Assembly: GCA_905479625.1 (NCBI GenBank)
Contig: CAJQNF010000045.1
Location: 26,143 to 90,142, forward strand
Source: an uncultured Flavobacteriaceae bacterium
GTDB lineage: Bacteria; Bacteroidota; Bacteroidia; Flavobacteriales; Flavobacteriaceae
Length of the DNA: 64,000 bases
Direction: 5' to 3'
How positions within the stretch are numbered: position 1 is the stretch's first letter; each line of letters starts with the position of its first letter. A model generated the notes under the pieces. That model made no database searches and was not told the DNA's origin. It saw nothing but the letters and a program-made list of their open reading frames with translations. Shown here piece by piece: positions 17,163 through 27,274 of this stretch. Position numbers and translations under genes: made by a program.

Positions 17163-17912
17163 TTACCAGATTCCCGGAATCATGGCTTTACGGTTTTTGG
17201 GATATTCAGTAAAGGATTTCTTATACCACTTGTGATGGCCAAGTGCCCTTGGAATTAAATTTGCGGCGGTCCATATTAGAAAAGACAGGGCGGGTAAATT
17301 CCAGGCCATGATGACAAAACCGCTCCATTGCATCAATTCTCCAAAAAGATTAGGGCAGGATACGTATTTAAATAAAAAACCAGTAGGAATTTTATAATTT
17401 GTTTCTCCCGGTTTTCTGAGATGGATTAAGATATGATCGCTTTTTTGATTGATTATAAATCCAACTATGAAAAGCACAATTCCCAAAATGAAATTCCATT
17501 GATAAAATGAATCGGGCCCATAAGATTCAAAATGAGCCAGAAAATAACCATTTAGACCGGCATTCATACAATTGAAAAAAATGGCAGATCCAACAATGAT
17601 CAAGGGCATTTTTTTCCCTTTTGTCCTGATTCTAAAAGGATATATAAAGGTTCTGTTCAGGTAATGAAGGAGCCATAAAAGCGATAAAATACTGGCGTAA
17701 AGACTTTGGTCGGAACTCAAATAAAAGTAAAGAATGATAAAAAAGGAGGGTGCTTCCATAATGATCCAGCCAAGCTTGTTGGAAATTTCTGGACCCCAGC
17801 CTTTTTTGACATGTCTTCCGTAAGGAGCAATGACAAATTGCAAGAGTATAAAAGAGGCTACCCCAATAGCAGCCCAAATGATACAGATCAGATTCAGCGT
17901 TTCTAAAGTCAT
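17163..17912 (-). CDS. Steroid 5-alpha-reductase (SRD5A1)-like / DUF1295-type membrane reductase
   Basis: C-terminal 'SDHILIHLRKPGETNYKIPTGFLFKYVSCPNLFGELMQWSGF...ALGHHKWYKKSFTEYPKNRKAMIPGIW' closely resembles the animal SRD5A1 C-terminus; multiple TM segments. Confidence 0.88.
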   Translation of the reverse strand: MTLETLNLICIIWAAIGVASFILLQFVIAPYGRHVKKGWGPEISNKLGWIIMEAPSFFIILYFYLSSDQSLYASILSLLWLLHYLNRTFIYPFRIRTKGKKMPLIIVGSAIFFNCMNAGLNGYFLAHFESYGPDSFYQWNFILGIVLFIVGFIINQKSDHILIHLRKPGETNYKIPTGFLFKYVSCPNLFGELMQWSGFVIMAWNLPALSFLIWTAANLIPRALGHHKWYKKSFTEYPKNRKAMIPGIW

Positions 17913-18886
17913 GTCATTTTATTTTCATTAAACCATTCAATAAGGTCCTCCACACTTTTTTGAGTTGCTCGGTTAGTGTGCCCCAGGTCTTTTATCGCCT
18001 TTGAGCAATCCATTCGCTTTGGCGCATATTTTAAGGTGGTTAAACTTTCTTTATTGATTGGCCACCTGAGTTTGAAAAACCAAGTGTATAAGTTAATAAC
18101 AGGCAATAACTTGATCAATACATCAAGTGATAAAACCGATGGTATTTTGTTTGGACATGCTAGTCTGGCAAGCTCTTGTAAACTTATATATTGACCACCT
18201 GTAAGGTAAATGGAACCCTTTTTCCCTTTTGAAATACTATTGATAATGGTTTGCGAAAGATCTCTGACATCAACCATATTATAGCCGCCATCGGTTATAA
18301 AAGAGAGCTTTCCCTTATGTAAATCGAGGATGGTACGGCCAAATCTGGAAGGGCCTGGATCTTGGGGCCCCACAATGGCAGTCGGTCTGATGATAAAAGC
18401 ATCCAAATTGTTCTTTTTGATTGTTTCAAGTACTTGTAGTTCCGCCTGCGCCTTTGTCCAGGCATAATAAAATGTTTTATCTGATCGGTAAGATCGATTT
18501 TCGTCGAAAACCTCATTTTTTATTGGGTCTTCGGTAGCGGTAGATGAACTGATATAAATAAAACGGATGGCTTTATCTAAGCAGACTTTCAATAGGTTTT
18601 GAGTGCCCTTAACATTTACTTCATAGATGGAATCATGAGCCATTTCACCCAATGAAATGGCGCTGGCACAATGAATTATAGCATCACTTTTATCGGTTAA
18701 ACTTGACAAGGCCTTTGGGCTGTTCAGATCGCCTTTTATCCAGGTCAAGCCAGGGTGAATTAAGGGAAAGGAAGAATGCCTGATCAAAGCTTTGACAAGA
18801 TATTCCTGATCAAGCAGGGCTTTGATGAGGTTGATTCCCAAATGTCCTGTTCCTCCGGTTATAGATATAGTTTTTTTAGTTTTCAA
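17909..18886 (-). CDS. NAD-dependent epimerase/3beta-hydroxysteroid-dehydrogenase-like SDR
   Basis: TGGTGHLGINLIKALL Rossmann motif; YISSSTATED; YAWTKAQAE (YxxxK). Confidence 0.88.
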   Translation of the reverse strand: MKTKKTISITGGTGHLGINLIKALLDQEYLVKALIRHSSFPLIHPGLTWIKGDLNSPKALSSLTDKSDAIIHCASAISLGEMAHDSIYEVNVKGTQNLLKVCLDKAIRFIYISSSTATEDPIKNEVFDENRSYRSDKTFYYAWTKAQAELQVLETIKKNNLDAFIIRPTAIVGPQDPGPSRFGRTILDLHKGKLSFITDGGYNMVDVRDLSQTIINSISKGKKGSIYLTGGQYISLQELARLACPNKIPSVLSLDVLIKLLPVINLYTWFFKLRWPINKESLTTLKYAPKRMDCSKAIKDLGHTNRATQKSVEDLIEWFNENKMT

Positions 18887-18913
18887 TAATAGTTTTTCAT
18901 TTGAATATTACCC

Positions 18914-20449
18914 TCAATTCTTTTTAGGGAATTTTTTATTGTCAATTTCTTCTTTTAAGAGTGCATTGATATCTTTTTTCGCACCCTTAAGAAGGTATAC
19001 ACGTGTGCCTTTATCTCTGGCGTATTCATTTTCAACTTCTCCGATCAGTGAGATCGAATCAAATAATGGGGCCTCTCTTTTGCGTTCCGGATCGTCATCC
19101 CATGGACCTTGCACAAGAATAACGTTTTCAATGATCATTTGATCCAAAGGATACCAGTTTATATAATCCGCGTCTAAAGTTAGTGCCTCCGTATATGTTT
19201 GATTTGCATAAAAATTGATGGCACCTGCCATGCCATAACCATCACAATGAATCAATGTAGTGGATTTATCTGAGACATTCTCAAAAGCTTTGTCTACTAA
19301 GGCCCCGAGTTCATTCCACCCTTGCATGTCAGCAAAATCCTGTGGCAACGCATGTTCCTTCCCGTCTTCCCATTTTAATAAGCCTAAGAAGCGAAATTTC
19401 TCCTGATTTTCAACTATTTTTTGAGGGGATAATACGGGTAAAAATATAGAGAAGATGGGAATTATTACGATGATGGGAATTAACAACAATACAGGGCGCA
19501 AGTATCTTTTTCTGCCTTTGTCAAGAATTTTTTCCAGATAAACTGCTCCAAAGGCTATAAAAGTTGGGTAAAGACCAATGGCATAATAACTTTTTGCCTT
19601 TAGATAAAAATAAGAGAGTATTACAAAAATGAAGGTCCATAAAAGAATGCGAAACTTTTTAAAAGGGTCATACCTGAAAAAAGAGACAAATCCGGCAATC
19701 AGAACAAGATGAGCACCACTAAAAAAAAGTAGCTGATCTATTAGAAAATCCATTCGGTTTACATTGACCAACTGTGTTTTTGATAATGTGTTTAAATGCC
19801 ATATCACTGGGAAATCATTTTGATACTGCCACCAAAGATTGGGAGCAATCAAAATTAACGTAACAGCCAGAACAAAATAAAACTGTTTATTGGCAAAGAG
19901 TTTTCTCTGTTGAGTTAGCAGCATGGCCGGAAACAAACCAAGCACTAAAAAGGAGATATTATATTTATTTAAAAATCCAAAGGCAAAAGCAATCCCGGTA
20001 TACCATAACCATTTATTTTCTTGTGATTGTATAAAACGAATGATGGTAAAAAACATAGTGGTCCAAAGCAGGAATTCAAGTGAATTAGGCTGGTAGAGCG
20101 TATTAATGCGAAGAAGTACGGATAAGATGACACAAAGTGCACTTAGGCTTAGTGCAAATAAATTCCCCCCAAGGGTTTCTGTAATTTTCCATACAACCCA
20201 TACAGTCAAAGCACCGAACAATGCAGGGAAAAATTTAACCCAAAAAACGGTTTTTCCAAGAGCAATGATCAGGTATGAGAGCCAACCGGTAATTGGAGGG
20301 ACCGATATATAACCCCAGGCGATATGATTACCCAGATCAAGATGAAGAAATTCGTCTCTGTGCAATTCATACGCAGGGTTAATGGCGATATACTGTAAAA
20401 TAAATTTTAAAAGGATAAATAATAAAAGGACGAGGGTTTTGTTCTTCAT
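18914..20449 (-). CDS. Glycosyltransferase family 39 / PMT-like membrane protein
   Basis: Many TM segments; N-terminal 'NPAYELHRDEFLHLDLGNHIAWGYISVPPITGWL' with acidic catalytic loop (HRDE), typical of ArnT/GT39-like proteins. Confidence 0.8.
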   Translation of the reverse strand: MKNKTLVLLLFILLKFILQYIAINPAYELHRDEFLHLDLGNHIAWGYISVPPITGWLSYLIIALGKTVFWVKFFPALFGALTVWVVWKITETLGGNLFALSLSALCVILSVLLRINTLYQPNSLEFLLWTTMFFTIIRFIQSQENKWLWYTGIAFAFGFLNKYNISFLVLGLFPAMLLTQQRKLFANKQFYFVLAVTLILIAPNLWWQYQNDFPVIWHLNTLSKTQLVNVNRMDFLIDQLLFFSGAHLVLIAGFVSFFRYDPFKKFRILLWTFIFVILSYFYLKAKSYYAIGLYPTFIAFGAVYLEKILDKGRKRYLRPVLLLIPIIVIIPIFSIFLPVLSPQKIVENQEKFRFLGLLKWEDGKEHALPQDFADMQGWNELGALVDKAFENVSDKSTTLIHCDGYGMAGAINFYANQTYTEALTLDADYINWYPLDQMIIENVILVQGPWDDDPERKREAPLFDSISLIGEVENEYARDKGTRVYLLKGAKKDINALLKEEIDNKKFPKKN

Positions 20450-20479
20450 TATAACAATTTAAGATTGCGGCTTGAACAA

Positions 20480-21103
20480 TTAAAATTCAAAGGTTTTTGA
20501 CTGATAAAAGGAATCGTCAAACATCACCTGGGCATGTCCGCTTGGTGCATCATAAGGCGCTTTTGGCAATACAGAAGGGTTTGATGGATAAGAGCCATTC
20601 TTAAATGTCAATTCCTTCAAAACACCTGCATCTTTTATTAACAAAACAGACCATCCATTTACTTTTGTACTTTCGATAAAAATTGGAGCCCTGGTTACAG
20701 TGAACTTTGTAATGACTTCGGCATATTTATCCAATAGTAAGAAAGTGCATCCTCCGGACCCACAAAAATAAGAGCCCATAAATCGCACAAAAATTTCTTC
20801 ATTTCCATCATTATTTAGATCGGTTTTGTAGAACTGAAATTTTCTGTCTTTTGGTTCCAGAAAAGATAAGTCATCTTTTAAATAATCAAGGGCAAGGAAG
20901 TTTTTCAGGTTGTTTGCCGTTTGTTGATCAGTTGACTGAGGCACAAATTCAGGTGCTCTGTTTACCGGAATTTCTTCTTTAGTAATCGTGTCTGAAGCGG
21001 TCATAACCTCATTTGCATTGTCATTGTTTGTGCTTGATTGCTGAACCTCTCCTTTGCAAGAGAAAAGAAGTAAGCAGAAAAAATAAATAAAAAAAATTTT
21101 CAT
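20480..21103 (-). CDS. Predicted lipoprotein of unknown function
   Basis: Lipobox LLLFSC at N-terminus; 'FYKTDLNNDGNEEIFVRFMGSYFCGSGGCTFLLLDK' repeat-like segment. Confidence 0.7.
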   Translation of the reverse strand: MKIFFIYFFCLLLFSCKGEVQQSSTNNDNANEVMTASDTITKEEIPVNRAPEFVPQSTDQQTANNLKNFLALDYLKDDLSFLEPKDRKFQFYKTDLNNDGNEEIFVRFMGSYFCGSGGCTFLLLDKYAEVITKFTVTRAPIFIESTKVNGWSVLLIKDAGVLKELTFKNGSYPSNPSVLPKAPYDAPSGHAQVMFDDSFYQSKTFEF

Positions 21104-21185
21104 GGAGTTTGGTGTTTGTCGGTCAACCGTGGGTTGAGAGATAACTTATATACTTAATTTAAAAGGGATGTAAATTTAACTAAAG

Positions 21186-21845
21186 CTAAATATAAGCATT
21201 AAGGTAATACCTAGCAAAATCTTGGAAAGAATCAAAACTTTGATCAAAAGACGCACATTGACCGAAGCCATAACTCATAAAAATGAAAGGTACCTCAGCT
21301 TTTTTACTTTGGATCATATCAGAATGAGTATCACCAATGTAAAGTGGTCTTTTTAATTGGTAAGTCGAGATAAGGCTGGAAATGTTTTCGTGTTTGGCTT
21401 TGTAATTTTGACCATGTGAGAAAGAGTCAATGATGAGATGATCAATTCTGGCAAATTTCATGAAATGTTTAATGGTAAATTCCGGACAGTTGCTCACGAT
21501 AAAGAGCTTGTATTTTTTCTGCAATAAGGGAAGGAACTCTGTTACTCCCGGATAGATTTCTCCACCTATATCATTGATCAAATCATATTGAAGCTGCACA
21601 ACTTCTTTATAGCGTTGGGCCCTTTCGTTTTCCGAAAATTCAGGGAGAATGATTTCAAGAAACGCACCCTCTTCCAAACCCATTAAATTGTCCAAATCAG
21701 TTTTGCTTAGGTGTTTGTCAAGACCATGATTCTCAAAATACTTATTCCATGCAAGCGTATAGGTGTTGACAGCATCCCATAGCGTTCCGTCCATGTCAAA
21801 TAGTAACGCATCAGGGTTTTTTTTATGGTCTTCTTCCGTTTTCAA
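21186..21845 (-). CDS. HAD-superfamily hydrolase
   Basis: LLFDMDGTLWD (motif I), IVSNCPEFT (motif II), YIGDTHSDMIQSKKAEVPFIFMSYGFG (motif IV). Confidence 0.93.
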   Translation of the reverse strand: MKTEEDHKKNPDALLFDMDGTLWDAVNTYTLAWNKYFENHGLDKHLSKTDLDNLMGLEEGAFLEIILPEFSENERAQRYKEVVQLQYDLINDIGGEIYPGVTEFLPLLQKKYKLFIVSNCPEFTIKHFMKFARIDHLIIDSFSHGQNYKAKHENISSLISTYQLKRPLYIGDTHSDMIQSKKAEVPFIFMSYGFGQCASFDQSFDSFQDFARYYLNAYI

Positions 21846-21854
21846 GCCTCGATC

Positions 21855-22868
21855 TTATAGTCCTTTCTTTCCCAATCTTCTTAGGGCAGCCCATTGTCTC
21901 AGAGTTTCCTTGGCTTCGATAGCCGGATAGCCCAAAATAGTTTTTCCGTCAGCAATATCATTCATTACGCCTGATCGGCCACCAATTGTAACCCCATTTC
22001 CAATTGTGATATGATCTTTAATTGCCGCTTGACCTGCCATGATAACCCCATCACCCAAGGTAACGGATCCCGAGATTCCACATAATGCAGCAATCATGCA
22101 TGCGCGTCCAATTATACAGTTATGCGCAATTTGCACAAGATTATCAATTTTGGTCCCATCACCAATTGTGGTTGAACTGAATTTTCCTCGATCAATACAT
22201 GAACCAGAGCCTATTTCAACTTGGTTTCCAACCACTACGTTTCCAATATGTACAATTTTAATGATGCCTCTACCATCCGGACTAGGACGGTAACCAAAGC
22301 CGTCTGAACCTATGCTCACATTGGCATGAAGAATACAATAATGACCAATAATACATCTTTCTGCAACCACTGTCCCTGCTTTAATGATCGTATGACTTTC
22401 AACTTCTGCCTCATCTAAAATCGTTACATTGGGATAAATCGTTACATTTTTCCCAATTTTTACATTTGGACCTATATATGAATTTGCCCCAATAGTAACC
22501 CCTTCACTCAGCAAAGCGGATTCGTCTACAATAGCTGACGGGTGGATGCCTTGATGCAGTTTAACAGGAGATGGCGTAAATAAATCGAGCAATTGGGCCA
22601 TGGCCAGATCTGCATTGTCCACTTCAATAAATGCCTTATTAAGCCCGGGATTGGTCAATTTTAAAGAACGATCAACAATGGCTGCTGAAGCATTCGATTT
22701 TTCCCAAAGTGCAATATATTTTTTATGACCTATAAAGGTGATAGAACTCTCTTTTGCCGATTCTATTTGTTCAGGCTCTGATATCAATTGATCAGTATGC
22801 CCTACCAGATTACCCTTTAAAAGCTCAGAAAGCTCCTCAATGGCATATGATTTTGATACTTTTTTCAT
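21855..22868 (-). CDS. lpxD: UDP-3-O-acylglucosamine N-acyltransferase LpxD
   Basis: Left-handed beta-helix hexapeptides; [46 protein letters not shown] track start at 22895; internal ATG at 22868 (MKKVSKSYA) is a plausible start. Confidence 0.93.
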   Translation of the reverse strand: MKKVSKSYAIEELSELLKGNLVGHTDQLISEPEQIESAKESSITFIGHKKYIALWEKSNASAAIVDRSLKLTNPGLNKAFIEVDNADLAMAQLLDLFTPSPVKLHQGIHPSAIVDESALLSEGVTIGANSYIGPNVKIGKNVTIYPNVTILDEAEVESHTIIKAGTVVAERCIIGHYCILHANVSIGSDGFGYRPSPDGRGIIKIVHIGNVVVGNQVEIGSGSCIDRGKFSSTTIGDGTKIDNLVQIAHNCIIGRACMIAALCGISGSVTLGDGVIMAGQAAIKDHITIGNGVTIGGRSGVMNDIADGKTILGYPAIEAKETLRQWAALRRLGKKGL

Positions 22869-22903
22869 GTTTGAAAGATAAGAATTTATTCGCATGCACT
22901 ATT

Positions 22904-23425
22904 TTAAGTCAATAACATTTCATATAAATTATTGACTGCATAATTAGTAGTTTTTTTGCCGACATTGACAAAGCCATAACTCTCATAATATTCACATAAG
23001 CGCTGGTTAGAGCCATCACAATCCAATCTAAATTTTTCAATTTTATCTTGTTTCAGCTGGTCTATGATTTTGAGGATTACCGCCTGACCAATTCCTTGTC
23101 CGCTATATAAAGGTGGTACAACCAACGAATGAACGTATCTTGTATTTTTTTCTGTTCCTTTTTTACCCCAGTACAAAGTGTCCTTTTCAAGAAGCCGGAA
23201 CATGGCTATTTTATTTCCTGACTGGTCATAAACAAAAAAGAATTCTCCATTGTCAAATCCCTCTTTTACCCAGGTTATTTTTTCCTCAGGGGGGTCAACC
23301 CAATAACTCCATTGACTTACCTGTTTTTCGCTAAGTGACATACTAGCCATTTTAAAAAAATGGAGTGCTTCTTCCAGTTCACTATTTTGGGCTTGAATGA
23401 ATGTGATTTCCTTATCCTGAATCAA
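22904..23425 (-). CDS. GNAT-family N-acetyltransferase
   Basis: VVPPLYSGQGIGQAVILKIIDQLK acetyl-CoA-binding motif; NQRLCEYYESYGFVNVG. Confidence 0.85.
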   Translation of the reverse strand: MIQDKEITFIQAQNSELEEALHFFKMASMSLSEKQVSQWSYWVDPPEEKITWVKEGFDNGEFFFVYDQSGNKIAMFRLLEKDTLYWGKKGTEKNTRYVHSLVVPPLYSGQGIGQAVILKIIDQLKQDKIEKFRLDCDGSNQRLCEYYESYGFVNVGKKTTNYAVNNLYEMLLT

Positions 23426-23455
23426 ATGAGGTATATTTTTTATGATCGATTAAAA

Positions 23456-23498
23456 ATTCGTTGTGGGTCATTTTATAAATGACTTGATGTCAACGAAT
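23456..23498 (-). terminator. Nested hairpin with U-tract downstream of the OYE-family gene
   Basis: Outer attcgttg/caacgaat and inner gtcattt-tat-aaatgac arms; on the minus strand followed by ttttt. Confidence 0.5.
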
Positions 23499-23525
23499 GT
23501 ACAAATTAAAGTAAAATAATGATGA

Positions 23526-24740
23526 TCAGGGAGCGTCGAGAACGCACTTTACACCTTCCCGGTCCATTTCCACAATACATTCATTACATCGGTTGCACAA
23601 GCTTTTTAAAATGCGACCTTCTTTGATTTTATTGAGAAATTCAGGATCGTGAATCAGGGGCCTTGCTAGTGCGATAAAATTGAATCCTGCAGTTAAAATT
23701 TTTAAGATTCCTTCTTTCGAATCTACACCTCCTAAATAAACAAGATCTAAGGAAACAGCCTGCCTAACTTTTATGGCCTGCTCAAGAAAAAAATTCGGAG
23801 CGAAAGCATATTTCTTTATAATAAGTGGACCGAATAGGGACATCGTAATTTTTTCCGCCCATGAAGAACCGTTTTGAATCATTCCCTTTAAAGGGATGTT
23901 TCCCCGCATCATATAGAAAGGTGATTTACTCGTGAATCCCCCGCTTAGAACAATTGCGGCGCAACCAATACTTTCAAGTTTTTTTGACACGTATATGCAA
24001 TCTTCGAGTGAAAAGCCCCCCTTTACTCCATCGTCAAGATTTAACTTTACAAGTACAGGAAATTCCGGTCCTAATGCTGAAATGACTCTTCTTACGACCT
24101 CTAGCGGAAAACGACTTCGGTTAGCCATACTACCGCCATATGCATCGGTTCTTTTATTGGTCAAAGGGCTTAGGAACTGACTTAACAGATATCCATGGCC
24201 CATATGGATCTCCAGGGCATCAAAGCCAATAGTTTGCAGTGCGAGAGAGGTTTTGACAAAATCCGCAATAACTTCTTCCAGATCATTTTCTTGCATGGCA
24301 TGAGAAAAGCCTAAACCGGAGAGAAAGCCATATGCGTTAAAAAGCTTGCTTGGAGCAAGGATCTTTTTTGCTTTTTTATTTTTTGAAAAATAACCACAAT
24401 GTGTTAATTGGATGGACACTTTTCCTCTCGCAGCATGAACTTCTTGAACCAATATTTTGAGGGCTTTCAGGCTGTCGGCATTGATATACATTTGATCTTC
24501 AAAAGTTCTTGCGTCAGCTGATACCGCTCCATAGGATATAGTAGTCAAACCAACACCTCCTTTTATGAGAGTCACATGATGATCAATTAGGTTTTGGTTT
24601 GGGATCCCTTTATCATACATTCCCTCATAAGTAGCAGATTTGATAAAGCTATTATTCAGCATAAGGGAGGATTCACCAAGTCTTTTTGCTGAGAAAGCAT
24701 TATTTATTGATGATTCATTTTTGAATGGATTTTGATCCAT
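23526..24740 (-). CDS. NADH:flavin oxidoreductase / Old Yellow Enzyme family
   Basis: FDALEIHMGHGYLLSQFLSPLTNKRTDAYGGSMANRSRFPLEVV; C-terminal FIALARPLIHDPEF and Cys-rich CNRCNEC. Confidence 0.92.
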   Translation of the reverse strand: MDQNPFKNESSINNAFSAKRLGESSLMLNNSFIKSATYEGMYDKGIPNQNLIDHHVTLIKGGVGLTTISYGAVSADARTFEDQMYINADSLKALKILVQEVHAARGKVSIQLTHCGYFSKNKKAKKILAPSKLFNAYGFLSGLGFSHAMQENDLEEVIADFVKTSLALQTIGFDALEIHMGHGYLLSQFLSPLTNKRTDAYGGSMANRSRFPLEVVRRVISALGPEFPVLVKLNLDDGVKGGFSLEDCIYVSKKLESIGCAAIVLSGGFTSKSPFYMMRGNIPLKGMIQNGSSWAEKITMSLFGPLIIKKYAFAPNFFLEQAIKVRQAVSLDLVYLGGVDSKEGILKILTAGFNFIALARPLIHDPEFLNKIKEGRILKSLCNRCNECIVEMDREGVKCVLDAP

Positions 24741-24754
24741 ATCTTTATTAAACG

Positions 24755-25552
24755 CTATTCGTTATTCTTCTGTGGTATAATTCTAGGGCTCCAGATTTCA
24801 TAAATAGGAGCTCCTTTAGAGCTCATTCCACTGTGATGCCATTCGTTTTCAATGATTTCATATTGGAAGTTCAATGTAGCGCCGACCCTGCTATTATCTC
24901 TTGAAAAAAATTCTATTTGTTCAGTATAGGTGCCATTTTCTGCAGTATAAGTACCGCCTCCTGTTCCGGAGAATTTTCCCGAGGCAGTGTTAAATGCGAT
25001 CCATTGGAAGCGTGAGGACGATAAAATTTTCATGGTTTTTCGGGCACCCGGAGTTCTACGAGACATTTTCCCATCTCTTTTTCGGCCCGTAATAAGCCAT
25101 GCCCCATTCAAATCGCTTTTTTGACCTTTGTCAATTCTGGTCCAAATCTTGTCGCTTCCTTCAAACTTAATGGTATCACCCTTTAAGTCAAATATCTGCT
25201 CTTTTATTTTGCCAACGACTGTACTGTCAGCAGACGAAAATTCAAGCTTTAATAAAAAAATATTCTTATCAACTGTCCACGATCCTCCGAATGTTCGAAT
25301 AAATTCTCCGGATTCAGCATCATACAATGTTTCGGCTAAATACCCGTCCATAACAATTGTTGTGATCTCTATTTTTTCACCTTTATCATTAGTTTCAGAG
25401 CTAGACCAGGCGCCTTGAAGGGCTTTGGAAATATCAGACTGAACCCCATATAGCTTTGAAGAAGTTTCATTTTCCTTTTGATCATCAGCAGTGAATTCCT
25501 TTGTGATCAAAACAGATAGTACAAGCAGCGGAATAAGAATAAGGTTTTTCAT
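24755..25552 (-). CDS. Secreted protein of unknown function
   Basis: N-terminal signal peptide; two related lipocalin-like segments (GAWSSSETNDKGEKIEI.. / GAWLITGRKRDGKM..). Confidence 0.65.
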   Translation of the reverse strand: MKNLILIPLLVLSVLITKEFTADDQKENETSSKLYGVQSDISKALQGAWSSSETNDKGEKIEITTIVMDGYLAETLYDAESGEFIRTFGGSWTVDKNIFLLKLEFSSADSTVVGKIKEQIFDLKGDTIKFEGSDKIWTRIDKGQKSDLNGAWLITGRKRDGKMSRRTPGARKTMKILSSSRFQWIAFNTASGKFSGTGGGTYTAENGTYTEQIEFFSRDNSRVGATLNFQYEIIENEWHHSGMSSKGAPIYEIWSPRIIPQKNNE

Positions 25553-25601
25553 TTTTTATGAATCAGGTTGAACTAATTTTTATAAATCATTTTTCGAAAA
25601 T

Positions 25602-26780
25602 TTATGAAAAAGCAGGAATTCCCGTAATATCCATTCCCGTAATCAAAAGGTGAATATCATGAGTCCCTTCATAAGTAATTACTGATTCCAGATTCATCAT
25701 ATGTCTCATGATAGAATAGTCACCTGTAATACCCATTGCACCAAGAATTTGACGTGATTCACGTGCTATATTTAGTGCCATTGCTACGTTATTTCTTTTG
25801 GCCATTGAAATCTGTGCAGAAGTAGCACGGTTTTCATTTTTCAGCACTCCCAGTCTCCAGGTGAGCAGTTGTGCTTTTGTGATCTCCGTAATCATTTCAG
25901 CCAGCTTTTTTTGTTGCAATTGAAAACCTGCAATAGGTTTACCAAACTGCACCCTTTCTTTGGCATAGCGCAAGGCAGTGTCATAGCAGTCCATTGCTGC
26001 TCCGATTGCCCCCCATGCAATACCGTATCTGGCAGAATCAAGGCAGCCCAAAGGCGCACCCAAACCACTTTTATGAGGCAAGAGATTTTCTTTGGGAACT
26101 TTTACGTTGTCAAAGATTAATTCCCCTGTAGCAGAGGCTCTTAAAGACCATTTATGATGTGTTTCAGGTGTGGAAAACCCTTCCATACCTCTTTCCACAA
26201 TCAGGCCGTGAATCCTTCCCTCTTCGTTTTTCGCCCATACAATAGCTATATCAGCAAAAGGGGAATTAGAGATCCATAACTTCGCTCCGTTAAGCAGGTA
26301 ATGGTCTCCCATGTCCTTATATTTGGTCTCCATTCCTCCAGGATTAGAACCATGATTGGGTTCAGTAAGACCAAAACAACCTATCATTTCTCCGGAGGCC
26401 AGTTTAGGCAAGAATTTATTTTTTTGCGCTTCGTCCCCATATTTCCAAATCGGGTACATCACCAATGAAGACTGAACAGAGGCTGTTGATCTGATTCCAG
26501 AGTCTCCTCGCTCAATTTCCTGCATGATCAAACCATAAGATATCTGGTCCAATCCGGCTCCACCATACTCTTCAGGAATATAAGGCCCGAAAGCTCCAAT
26601 TTCTGCGAGACCATTTAGCAATTGCTTAGGAAATTTTGCTTCTTGAGCAGCATCTTCAATAATGGGAGAAACTTCTCTCTTCACCCAATCTCGGCAAGCA
26701 TCCCTTACTAATTTATGCTCTTCAGTTAATAAATCATCAAGAAGGAAGTAATCAGGTGCTTGAAATTGATCTACAGACAT
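25602..26780 (-). CDS. Acyl-CoA dehydrogenase (glutaryl-CoA dehydrogenase-like)
   Basis: GCFGLTEPNHGSNPGGMETKY; LWISNSPFADIAIVWAK; YEGTHDIHLLITGMDITGIPAF. Confidence 0.92.
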   Translation of the reverse strand: MSVDQFQAPDYFLLDDLLTEEHKLVRDACRDWVKREVSPIIEDAAQEAKFPKQLLNGLAEIGAFGPYIPEEYGGAGLDQISYGLIMQEIERGDSGIRSTASVQSSLVMYPIWKYGDEAQKNKFLPKLASGEMIGCFGLTEPNHGSNPGGMETKYKDMGDHYLLNGAKLWISNSPFADIAIVWAKNEEGRIHGLIVERGMEGFSTPETHHKWSLRASATGELIFDNVKVPKENLLPHKSGLGAPLGCLDSARYGIAWGAIGAAMDCYDTALRYAKERVQFGKPIAGFQLQQKKLAEMITEITKAQLLTWRLGVLKNENRATSAQISMAKRNNVAMALNIARESRQILGAMGITGDYSIMRHMMNLESVITYEGTHDIHLLITGMDITGIPAFS

Positions 26781-26873
26781 ATAAATTATAATTTTGTTAA
26801 TAAAGCAAAGTTACAATTATTGGTATGATAAAAACAAGTGCTATAAACTTTTAAATGCATAAAAATAAATAGT

Positions 26874-26881
26874 TATATTTG
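26874..26881 (+). promoter_or_regulatory. Bacteroidota -7-like element TATATTTG upstream of rnpA
   Basis: Matches TAnnTTTG, 6 nt before ATG 26888. Confidence 0.45.
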
Positions 26882-26887
26882 CCCTTG

Positions 26888-27274
26888 ATGCGGAACACGT
26901 TTAGAAGCGAAGAAAAGCTTAAAAAGAAGAATCTAATTACAGAATTATTTGCTTCTGGCAAGTCTGCTTCAGTATTCCCATTAAAAATGATCTACCTTCA
27001 AAATGATCATGATTCCCCTTATAAGATCCAGGCGGGAGTATCAGTATCCAAAAGAAATTTTAAAAGTGCCGTAGACAGAAATCGAATAAAAAGATTGATG
27101 CGCGAATCTTACAGAAAAAATAAATACCTGATATACAACAATGAAGATACTAAAAAGCATATATTGATGTTTATATATCAAGCGAAGAATGAAGTATCAT
27201 ATGAATTAATGGAAGAGAAAATGACTCAGTTAATTGAAAAATTTCTCCTAAAGCAAAAATCACAGGCAAAATGA
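26888..27274 (+). CDS. rnpA: Ribonuclease P protein component
   Basis: AGVSVSKRNFKSAVDRNRIKRLMRESYR signature; ATG 26888 (MRNTFRSEEKLK) preferred over TTG 26879 in the track. Confidence 0.95.
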   Translation: MRNTFRSEEKLKKKNLITELFASGKSASVFPLKMIYLQNDHDSPYKIQAGVSVSKRNFKSAVDRNRIKRLMRESYRKNKYLIYNNEDTKKHILMFIYQAKNEVSYELMEEKMTQLIEKFLLKQKSQAK

